Source: Planomonospora parontospora
GTDB taxonomy: Bacteria > Actinomycetota > Actinomycetes > Streptosporangiales > Streptosporangiaceae
NCBI GenBank assembly: GCA_014647935.1
Contig: BMQD01000003.1
Location: 186,001-250,000 of the forward strand
Direction: 5' to 3'
DNA: 64,000 bases
In this document: positions 7,803 to 15,698 of the stretch, piece after piece
Layout: each line of letters starts with the position of its first letter
Numbering within the stretch: the first letter of the stretch is position 1
Position numbers and translations under genes: made by a program
The notes under the pieces: model-generated
Told to the model about the DNA's origin: nothing
What the model saw: only the letters and a program-made list of their open reading frames with translations
The model's database searches: none

Positions 7803-8582
7803 GTGACAACGACATCACGCATCCCCGTGCTGGAGAGGGTCGGTGTGCGACAGCCACCACCGCCTGTTTTTCCGGTCTTCCGGTCGCGGATCACGACGGC
7901 GGTCCTCGCCATGACCTATATCGGGGGCGGCGAATACTCGATTGCCGAACTCGCCGCCGCAGCCCGCACCGACAGCGGGAACATGACCCGGGAGGTCGTC
8001 CGCCTCGAACAGGCGGCTGTGCTGAGAAGCCGCAGGATCGGCCGGACCAAGCTCGTGGAAGCCGACCGGAGTGCACCCTTCTACCGGGCGCTCAGTGAAC
8101 TCGTGACCATCACGTTGGGCCCCGCGCACGTCCTGGCGGAGGAACTGACCGGGGTGGAAGGGGTGGAGCAGGCGGAGGTGTTCGGCTCCTGGGCCGCACG
8201 CATGCTCGGTGAGCCCGGCCCCGCCCCCGCCGACATCGACCTCCTCGTGGTCGGCCGTCCAGACAGGGACGATCTACATGATGCCGCCGCCCGTGCGGGC
8301 GCTCGGCTCGGACGGGAGGTCAACACGGTCGTGGTGACCCCGCAGCGATGGCAGGCCGGTGATGACGGCTTCCTCGTGGAGCTTCGCAGCAGGCCCCGCG
8401 TTCCGGTGCGGTTTCAGGGGAGGGCTCCCGGTGACCGGTTGGGGCCGGGGGCGGGAAGAGATCCTCGGAATGCTCCAGCGCCGGGAGCTGACGCAGGTGG
8501 TCGCGGACGACAAGCTCGCCGAGCGGATGATCGAAACGGCCAGGAGACACCTCGCGAGCGCCGAACTCCTCGCCGCCAGTGA
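7803..8582 (+). CDS. HTH-fused MNT-type nucleotidyltransferase (antitoxin-like)
   Basis: About 259 aa. Residues about 20-85 form a winged HTH (GGEYSIAELAAAART then TREVVRLEQAAVL), and residues about 105-190 form a minimal nucleotidyltransferase domain with VFGSWAAR followed by ADIDLLVVG, the G-S-W and D-x-D catalytic motifs. In known MNT-HEPN pairs the MNT protein modifies and silences a HEPN ribonuclease; here the HTH probably adds autoregulation at the dyad upstream. GTG 7803 removes an upstream stretch without family resemblance. The end is odd: the last 50 codons are low-complexity Arg/Gly/Pro and overlap the HEPN gene in another frame, so a former stop near 8410 may have been lost. Confidence 0.7.
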   Translation: MTTTSRIPVLERVGVRQPPPPVFPVFRSRITTAVLAMTYIGGGEYSIAELAAAARTDSGNMTREVVRLEQAAVLRSRRIGRTKLVEADRSAPFYRALSELVTITLGPAHVLAEELTGVEGVEQAEVFGSWAARMLGEPGPAPADIDLLVVGRPDRDDLHDAAARAGARLGREVNTVVVTPQRWQAGDDGFLVELRSRPRVPVRFQGRAPGDRLGPGAGRDPRNAPAPGADAGGRGRQARRADDRNGQETPRERRTPRRQ

Positions 8583-8901
8583 TCCTCACCTCGCCTACTC
8601 TGCGCTGCACGACGCGGTTCGCAAGGCGCTTGCGGCACTTCTCCAGACGCAGGGGCTGCGCGCGACGACAGCGGGCGGTCATCTGGCGGTCCAGCAGGCT
8701 GCCAAGGCCCAGTTCGGCTCCTCCATGGGAGGAATCCTGCGGCCCGTGGACCGGATCCGGATCACTCGCCATGAGAGCGAGTATCCGACAGCCGGTACGT
8801 GGATCGACGAGGACACGGTCCGAGACGATCTCCCGGCCGCGCTGGCCGTGGTCGACGCCGCGGAAAAGGCGCTACCGCACCTGTCGCCGTTCGTGACCTG
8901 A
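8431..8901 (+). CDS. HEPN-domain protein, partner of the MNT nucleotidyltransferase
   Basis: A 156-aa all-helical protein. ERMIETARRHLASAELL and YSALHDAVRKALAALL are typical HEPN helices, and RIRITRH near residue 113 fits the Rx4-6H ribonuclease motif, followed by the common SEYP segment. GTG 8431 is preceded by AGGGGAGGG. It starts inside the 3' end of the nucleotidyltransferase frame, so the two are translated from one message. It would be the toxin (RNase) or the substrate-binding partner of a two-gene module. Most homologues with Asn in place of His are thought inactive; here His is present. Confidence 0.72.
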   Translation: MTGWGRGREEILGMLQRRELTQVVADDKLAERMIETARRHLASAELLAASDPHLAYSALHDAVRKALAALLQTQGLRATTAGGHLAVQQAAKAQFGSSMGGILRPVDRIRITRHESEYPTAGTWIDEDTVRDDLPAALAVVDAAEKALPHLSPFVT

Positions 8902-8910
8902 CCGGCGAGT

Positions 8911-9432
8911 TCAATTCGTCTGGGTGGACTTCTTGAAGGTGACCTTGCTGTCCGTGGCGGCCACGCCGTTCCAGCCCTTCCCGTGCGGGTCGACGTCGGC
9001 CGTCCGCGATTGCAGCTTCACGCCGTCGACGAAGAAGTGGTCGTGCGAGGCCTTCCTGACGACCTTGAGCGTGTGGAAGTCCCCCGGGTCGAAGCCCGGG
9101 GAAACGTCGGTGCGTTCGTCGGTCGCGGTGCCGCCGTCCCAGACCCGGGTGGCGAGCGTGTACCGGGGCTTGGTCTCGATGTAGACGCCGATGTCGTTGC
9201 GCCCCTCCGTGTGAGAGAGCAGCAGGCCCTACTTCGGGGTCGGCGAGACCAGGTCGTCCCCGCGCAGGGGGCCGGAGCCGCGGACGGTCTCCTCCAGGGA
9301 GACGCCCTCGACGTACTCGCTCACGACGTACGGCACGCCGTCCTCGACCCCGAGGTCCAGGACGCGGGCCGTACAGAACTGGGCGACCCGCCGGGCCGTG
9401 TCGACCTCGCGCCGGGAACGCCTGATCGCGCC
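8911..9432 (-). pseudogene. Internally deleted Ser/Thr protein kinase remnant
   Basis: Read leftward from 9432, a single frame gives REVDTARRVAQFCTARVLDL and then EDGVPYVVSEYVEGVSLEE, the C-helix and hinge part of a bacterial Pkn2-type kinase N-lobe. It reaches a TAG at 9229-9231, and the same frame continues as SHTEGRNDIGVYIETKPR and on to KKSTQTN. That part resembles the lectin-like (DUF1080/LamG) extracellular domain at the C terminus of some actinobacterial kinases. The glycine loop, catalytic loop, DFG segment and membrane helix are all gone, so a large internal deletion plus a stop has killed the gene. No start codon is in place. Confidence 0.65.
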
Positions 9433-9624
9433 TCAGCGCCGGGTGGAGGCCTGGTTCGTGTCACGCCGGTAGGCGTAGTGGACGAGCCCTTCGTGGAACT
9501 TGCCCACCTTGTCGTACAGTGCGCGAGCCGGGGCGTCTTCCAGTGTGTTCCAGTAGAGGCCTGGGAAGTCGTGCTCCCATGGCGCCCATCCTGCCGTAGG
9601 GGCAGGTCTGCATTGGGCGCTCAT
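9433..9624 (-). pseudogene. C-terminal fragment of a GNAT-type acetyltransferase
   Basis: The leftward frame ends with GLYWNTLEDAPARALYDKVG and LVHYAYRRD. This resembles the last part of GNAT N-acetyltransferases, where an Asn/Ala-rich helix carries A-x-x-L-Y-x-K-x-G before a final strand ending in tyrosine. The acetyl-CoA-binding core is absent and the 20 residues before this segment look unrelated. It is probably a broken gene; a short real protein is less likely. Confidence 0.45.
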
Positions 9625-9806
9625 CAGGAGGCCGGTCAGCGTCGCGTCGAACGTGGCGGCTGGCTTGAGGTCGCCTCGTCACCGAAAGCGGACCAGAGCC
9701 GGTTTCGGATATCCGTTGACAGGCGGGCGCGGCATCCCATCGCATGTCGATGAAGAGACCGTCCACCTGGGGAACGCGCGACCGATGCACGCGGCGAGCG
9801 CGTCGG

Positions 9807-9900
9807 CCTCCGGAGATCGCGGCGTGGTGTCTGGAGACGGAGGCGTGGCAGGTCCTCGCCGCCGGGGACTACCGGCATGCCCCAGCGCTTGACGAGCCCT
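9807..9900 (+). pseudogene. Fragment of an XRE-family regulator (TPR part)
   Basis: The frame reads PEIAAWCLETEAWQVLAAGD and then YRHAPALDEPSA. This matches the repeat-helix region common in large actinobacterial XRE regulators (E-x-A-A-W-C-x-E-T-x-A-W-x-x-L-x-x-G-D-Y). Neither the N-terminal HTH nor the rest of the repeats can be found nearby. Confidence 0.45.
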
Positions 9901-9952
9901 CGGCGGGGCCGTACGGCGTGCAGAGGGGTGCGGGCCGTGAAGCCGGATCCCC

Positions 9953-9977
9953 CCGGGGACGGGCGGGCCGTCCCCGG
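9953..9977 (-). terminator. Hairpin terminator after serC
   Basis: A perfect 10-bp stem CCGGGGACGG/CCGTCCCCGG with a 5-nt loop, 16 bp past the serC stop. No T-tract. Confidence 0.55.
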
Positions 9978-9992
9978 GTCTGACAGGCGAGA

Positions 9993-11111
<1,119 letters not shown>

Positions 11112-11170
11112 CTACTGAGCCCGTCCTCCGGCCCGGACCCGGGTCCGGGATTTGAGACGGGGATTACTGG

Positions 11171-11320
11171 AGAACGAGACGGCCGCCCCGCGGGGCACCC
11201 GAGGACGGCCGTACCGGTGGGAAACGAGACGGCCGCCCCGCGGAGACCCGGGGGACGGCCGTACCGGTGGAGAACGAGACGGCCGCCCTGCGGAGACCCG
11301 CGGGACGGCCGTACCGGCTC
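11171..11320. repeat. Three tandem copies of an exact 50-bp unit, each able to fold
   Basis: Copies at 11171-11220, 11221-11270 and 11271-11320 share GAACGAGACGGCCGCC at the left and GGACGGCCGTACCGG at the right, with small differences between. Within each copy ACGGCCG and CGGCCGT are inverted and can form a 7-bp stem. The array starts 8 bp beyond the citrate synthase stop and lies before serC, so it could act as a serial terminator. Confidence 0.85.
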
Positions 11321-11328
11321 GGGGCGCG

Positions 11329-12435
11329 TCAGAACGCGCCGATGACCTCGGCGGCGCCGGGGACGTCGTTGACCGAGCGCTGTGCCGGGCCGACGTAGTC
11401 GGCGCTGGGGCGGACGAGCCTGCCCGTGCGCTTCTGCTCCAGGATGTGCGCGGCCCAGCCCGCGGTGCGGGCGCAGGTGAACATCGAGGTGAACATGTGC
11501 GAGGGGACCTGGGCGAAGTCCAGGATGACCGCGGCCCAGTACTCGACGTTGGTGGCGAGCACCCGGTCGGGCTTGCGGGCGTGCAGCTCCTCCAGGGCGG
11601 CCTTCTCCAGCGCCGCGGCGACCTCGTAGCGGGGCGCGTCGAGCTCCTTGGCGGTACGGCGGAGCACGCGGGCCCGGGGGTCCTCGGCGCGGTAGACGCG
11701 GTGGCCGAAGCCCATCAGCCGCTGGCCCTTGTCCAGCTCGCTCTGGACGTACTTCTTGGCGTCGCCGACCTGCTCGACGCCCTCGATCATGTGCAGCACG
11801 CGGGCGGGGGCCCCGCCGTGCAGCGGGCCCGACATGGCGCCGACCGCACCGCTCAGCGCCGCGGAGACGTCGGCGCCGGTGGAGGCGATGACGCGGGCGG
11901 TGAAGGTGGAGGCGTTCATGCCGTGCTCGGCCGCGGACACCCAGTAGGCGTCGATGGCCTTGACGTGCTTGGGGTCGGGCTCGCCCCGCCAGCGGACCAT
12001 GAACCGCTCGACGATGCTCTGGGCCTCGTCGACGCGCTTCTGCGGGACCATCGGCAGGCCGAGGCCGCGCGCCGACTGGGCGACGAAGCTGAGGGCGGTC
12101 ACGCTGGCGCGCGCGAGGTTGTCGCGCGCCTCGTCCTCGTCGATGTCGAGCAGCGGCTTGAAGCCGTAGGCGGGGGCCAGCATGGCCAGTGCGCTCTGCA
12201 CGTCGACGCGGATGTCACCGGAATGGACAGGAATGGGGTACGGCTCGGCCGGGGGGAGGCCCGGCTGAAACTTGTTGTCGACGAGCAGGCCCCAGACGTT
12301 CCCGAAGGAGACGCGGCCGACCAGCTCTTCGATGTCGACGCCCCGGTAGCGGAGGGCGCCCCCTTCTTTGTCCGGTTCCGCGATCTCCGTCTCGAAAGCT
12401 ACGACGCCTTCGAGCCCGGGTTTGAAGTCGGACAT
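11329..12435 (-). CDS. Citrate synthase, short (type II-like) form
   Basis: Condenses acetyl-CoA with oxaloacetate (or acts on a related acyl-CoA). 368 aa. The catalytic and substrate His motifs are EHGMNASTF, GPLHGGAPAR and GFGHRVYRAEDPRA, and the later VEYWAAVILD supplies the family Asp. The N terminus is the compact form (GLEGVVAFETEIAEP) seen in actinobacterial secondary citrate synthases, so 2-methylcitrate synthase activity is possible. A ribosome site AAAGGGAGG precedes the ATG. Divergent from pdxH, with about 170 bp of shared promoter region. Confidence 0.9.
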   Translation of the reverse strand: MSDFKPGLEGVVAFETEIAEPDKEGGALRYRGVDIEELVGRVSFGNVWGLLVDNKFQPGLPPAEPYPIPVHSGDIRVDVQSALAMLAPAYGFKPLLDIDEDEARDNLARASVTALSFVAQSARGLGLPMVPQKRVDEAQSIVERFMVRWRGEPDPKHVKAIDAYWVSAAEHGMNASTFTARVIASTGADVSAALSGAVGAMSGPLHGGAPARVLHMIEGVEQVGDAKKYVQSELDKGQRLMGFGHRVYRAEDPRARVLRRTAKELDAPRYEVAAALEKAALEELHARKPDRVLATNVEYWAAVILDFAQVPSHMFTSMFTCARTAGWAAHILEQKRTGRLVRPSADYVGPAQRSVNDVPGAAEVIGAF

Positions 12436-12605
12436 TCTCGGCCGCCTCCCTTTCTTGAAGTCAAAGCCTTGATGTCGAGATACCGGCGAGTCATATTCAA
12501 CCCCCTGTGTTCAGGAGGCCTGCCGCCGGTCCCGCCGGAACGCGATAGCCCCAGGTGGGGGGCGGTGCGCGTGGGCGGCCGTCAAGCACGCGAGAATACC
12601 GTCCC

Positions 12606-13259
12606 GTGGACGCCACCTCGCGCCCGCCGTCGCTGGCGGGGCTCCGACGCACCTACGAGGGTCATCCCCTGCTGGAGGAGGACCTCGCACCCGATCCCAT
12701 CTCCCAGTTCGCCGCCTGGTTCGGCGAGGCCGTGGACGCCGGGCTTCCCGAGCCGAACGCGATGGTCGTCGCGACGTGCTCGGCGGGCGGGCGGCCGACG
12801 GCGCGGACCGTGCTGCTCAAGGGCTACGACGAGACCGGGTTCGTCTTCTACACCAACTACGAGTCGCGCAAGGGCCGGGACCTGACCGAGAACCCCCGGG
12901 CCGGCCTGCTGTTCCCCTGGCACTCCATCCGCCGCCAGGTGCGGGTGGAGGGCCCGGTGGTCCGGCTGCCGCGGGAGGAGTCGGCCGCCTACTTCAGGTC
13001 CCGGCCGTACGGCTCGCGGATCGGCGCCTGGGCGTCGCGGCAGTCCGCGGTGGTGGGCTCGCGGCAGGAGCTGGACGAGCGGTACGCCAGGCTGGCGGAG
13101 CGCTGGCCGGAGGACCCGCCGGTGCCGGACTTCTGGGGCGGGTTCCGGGTCGTGCCGGTGGAGGTGGAGTTCTGGCAGGGCCAGCTCGACCGCATGCACG
13201 ACCGCCTGCGCTACCGCCGCGCGGGGGACTCCTGGGTCGTCGAGCGCCTGGCCCCCTGA
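12606..13259 (+). CDS. pdxH: Pyridoxamine/pyridoxine 5'-phosphate oxidase
   Basis: FMN-dependent oxidase making pyridoxal 5'-phosphate from PNP or PMP. 217 aa from GTG 12606, which gives the normal N terminus ahead of LRRTYEGHPLLEEDL. Core motifs include LPEPNAMVVAT, RTVLLKGYDETGFVFYTNY (FMN and substrate contacts), SRKGRDL, and the C-terminal QGQLDRMHDRLRYRR. A 17-residue upstream extension is possible but unlike homologues. Confidence 0.93.
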   Translation: MDATSRPPSLAGLRRTYEGHPLLEEDLAPDPISQFAAWFGEAVDAGLPEPNAMVVATCSAGGRPTARTVLLKGYDETGFVFYTNYESRKGRDLTENPRAGLLFPWHSIRRQVRVEGPVVRLPREESAAYFRSRPYGSRIGAWASRQSAVVGSRQELDERYARLAERWPEDPPVPDFWGGFRVVPVEVEFWQGQLDRMHDRLRYRRAGDSWVVERLAP

Positions 13260-13318
13260 CCCCACAACCTCCTTTTGCTGATATATCCGATTATTCGGGT
13301 GAGCATGAGGGGGACGGT

Positions 13319-14587
13319 GTGGGGCTGCCGCAGTTCGGGCGCAGACATCTGGTGGACGTCCGGCCCCTGGCCACCCCGGCCTACCGGCGGCTCTGGCTGG
13401 GGCAGGGCGTCTCCTACCTGGGGTTCCAGCTCACCTCGGTGGCGGTCAGCGCGCAGATCTACGCCATCACCGGCTCGTCCTTCTGGGTCGGCATGCTCGG
13501 TCCGGCCAACCTCGTCCCGCTGGTCGTCTTCGGCCTGTGGGGCGGGGCGGTCGCCGACGCCGTCGACCGGCGCCGGCTCCTGATCGGCGGCGCCCTGGTC
13601 GCCTGGGCGGCGACGCTCGCCCTGCTCGTCCAGGCCTGGACGGGTACGGCGAGCGTCGGCCTGCTGCTGGCGACCGTGGCCGTGCACGCCACCGGTTTCG
13701 CCGTGACCAGCCCGACCCGCGGCGCGATCATCCCCCGGCTGCTCCCCGTCGAGCAGGTCCCGGCGGCCAACACGCTCAACTTCCTGGTCAGCAGCATCGG
13801 CGCGGTGATCGGCCCGCTGCTGGCCGGGGCGGCGCTCGCCGGGGGCGGGGTCGCCGTCGCCTACCTCGCCGACGCGGTGCTGTTCGGCGCGAGCCTGTAC
13901 GCCGCCCTGCGGCTGCCGAGGCTAGCCCCGCTGGGAGAGGTGACCAGACCCGGCCTGCGGTCCGTCGCGGACGGCCTGCGCTACATCGCGGGCAACCGGG
14001 TGGTGCTGATGTCGTTCGTCGTGGACGTCATCGCCATGGCCTTCGCGCTCCCCAGGGCGCTGTTCCCGGAGATCGCGGCGGAGCGGTTCGGCGGCTCGCA
14101 GATCGCCTTCGGCTGGCTCTCGGCGGGCATGGCCATCGGCTCGGTGATCGGCGGGCTGCTGTCGGGCTGGGTGGGCCGGGTCCGGCGCCAGGGGGTGGCC
14201 CTCACGTTCACGATCGCGGTGTGGGGGGCGAGCGTCGCCGCCTCCGGCCTGGCGGGCGAGCTCTGGCTGATGGTCGCGCTGCTCGCGGTCGGCGGGGCCG
14301 CGGACATGGTCTCGGCGGTGTGGCGGCAGACCATCCTGCAGACCCACGCCCCCGACGAGATGCGCGGCCGGATGCAGGGCGTCTTCACGGTGGTGGTCGC
14401 CGGCGGCCCCCGCCTGGGCGACCTGCGGGCCGGGGCCACCGCGACCTGGTTCGGCGCCACCGGCGCCTGGGTCGGCGGCGGGCTGGCCTGCGCGGCCGCG
14501 GTGCTCGCCGCGGGGCTGGCCGTACCGGCGTTCCGGAACTACCGGGCGGGCGGGACAGGGGCGCGCGACGGCGTGACCGGGGCGTGA
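13319..14587 (+). CDS. Major facilitator superfamily transporter
   Basis: About 422 aa with 10-12 hydrophobic segments. Starts with RPLATPAYRRLWLGQGVSYLG, the usual first helix of the enterobactin-exporter-like MFS_3 group, and carries AVADAVDRRRLL in the loop between helices 2 and 3 in place of the classic G-x-x-x-D-R-x-G-R-R. Probably a drug or metabolite exporter; the substrate is unknown. GTG 13319 is chosen because it follows a GAGGGGG stretch and matches the family start. It comes 59 bp after pdxH and may be cotranscribed. Confidence 0.85.
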   Translation: MGLPQFGRRHLVDVRPLATPAYRRLWLGQGVSYLGFQLTSVAVSAQIYAITGSSFWVGMLGPANLVPLVVFGLWGGAVADAVDRRRLLIGGALVAWAATLALLVQAWTGTASVGLLLATVAVHATGFAVTSPTRGAIIPRLLPVEQVPAANTLNFLVSSIGAVIGPLLAGAALAGGGVAVAYLADAVLFGASLYAALRLPRLAPLGEVTRPGLRSVADGLRYIAGNRVVLMSFVVDVIAMAFALPRALFPEIAAERFGGSQIAFGWLSAGMAIGSVIGGLLSGWVGRVRRQGVALTFTIAVWGASVAASGLAGELWLMVALLAVGGAADMVSAVWRQTILQTHAPDEMRGRMQGVFTVVVAGGPRLGDLRAGATATWFGATGAWVGGGLACAAAVLAAGLAVPAFRNYRAGGTGARDGVTGA

Positions 14588-14876
14588 CCGGCTCCGCCGC
14601 GTCCGGTCGTGTCCGCCCCTGCCGCGTCCGGCCGCCCGGCCGGGTCGGGGCGGGTCCGGGCGGCCCGGCGGCCGGGTGGCGCGTCCGGGGCGTGCGGGCC
14701 GGTCGGGAAGCATTCCCGGCCGCGTGGTGTTGCCCTCCTTTGTCATCTCGGGGCCATCGCGGGCGGTTCTCCCAATAGGGTCGTAGCCCAAGACCTTTTT
14801 GCGAATCCAGCCCTGTCCGGAGCGACCCGCGGGACGCCGCGGAGCGGACACGGCACCGATAAGGAAGGGAGGGGTC

Positions 14877-15578
14877 TTGACCGCACACGGCTTGATCGAC
14901 ACCACGGAGATGTATCTCCGCACGATCTTCGAACTGGAGGAGGAGGGGATCGTCCCCCTCCGGGCCCGCATCGCCGAGCGGCTCCAGCAGAGCGGCCCGA
15001 CCGTCAGCCAGACGGTCGCGCGGATGGAGCGGGACGGCCTGGTCCGGGTCGAGGGCGACCGGCACCTGACCATGACCGACCTCGGCCGCACCCTCGCGAC
15101 CCGCGTCATGCGCAAGCACCGCCTCGCGGAGTGCCTGCTGACCCAGGTGATCGGCCTGCCCTGGGAGGAGGTGCACATCGAGGCGTGCCGCTGGGAGCAC
15201 GTGATGTCGGAGTCCGTCGAGGCGCGCCTGGTCACGCTGCTGAACAACCCCGTCCGGGATCCGCACGGCAACCCGATCCCCGGCCTGGAGGAGCTCGGCG
15301 TCACCGCGACCGGAGCCGAATGGGAGTCGCTGCCGTCGATGGCGGAGGCGGCCGGACCCAGGGACGTACCCGTTGTCGTCCGTCGAATTAGCGAACAAGT
15401 GCAAAGCGATCCCGCTGTGATGCTTAAACTCAAGCAAGTTGGGATACAACCCGGACGCGAGGTCACGCTCGCGGCGAGCGACTACGGTGTGCGGGTGATA
15501 GGTGACGATGCGACGGGCAACGCTCTTGCGGACCTTCCGCGGGAGGTCGCTGCCCACGTCTTCGTCTCCGCGCGCTGA
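14877..15578 (+). CDS. DtxR/IdeR-family iron (or manganese)-dependent repressor
   Basis: A 233-aa metal-activated repressor of iron uptake genes. N-terminal winged HTH ([20 protein letters not shown]), central dimerisation/metal domain, C-terminal SH3-like domain ([16 protein letters not shown]). DtxR metal ligands are all recognisable: Met in TTEMYLR, His and Glu in KHRLAECLL, and His, Cys, Glu, His in [15 protein letters not shown]. The start is a TTG at 14877 preceded by AAGGAAGGGAGG, giving the canonical [11 protein letters not shown] terminus. The 289 bp upstream are very GC-rich with no gene. Confidence 0.93.
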   Translation: MTAHGLIDTTEMYLRTIFELEEEGIVPLRARIAERLQQSGPTVSQTVARMERDGLVRVEGDRHLTMTDLGRTLATRVMRKHRLAECLLTQVIGLPWEEVHIEACRWEHVMSESVEARLVTLLNNPVRDPHGNPIPGLEELGVTATGAEWESLPSMAEAAGPRDVPVVVRRISEQVQSDPAVMLKLKQVGIQPGREVTLAASDYGVRVIGDDATGNALADLPREVAAHVFVSAR

Positions 15579-15698
15579 CCGGCGCGCACTCACTCGGTTG
15601 GATCCCACGGGGAAATCCCTCCACTCCCCGGCCGAGACTGCAGCAGGAGCAACCGTGGTTCGCTTTGCGCACACCCGTTACCGAGGGGCGGTCACCGG

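Noticed and set aside
9636-9878. An 80-codon leftward frame between the GNAT fragment and serC
   Set aside because: Arg/Ser-rich translation without family resemblance, overlapping the XRE fragment on the other strand.
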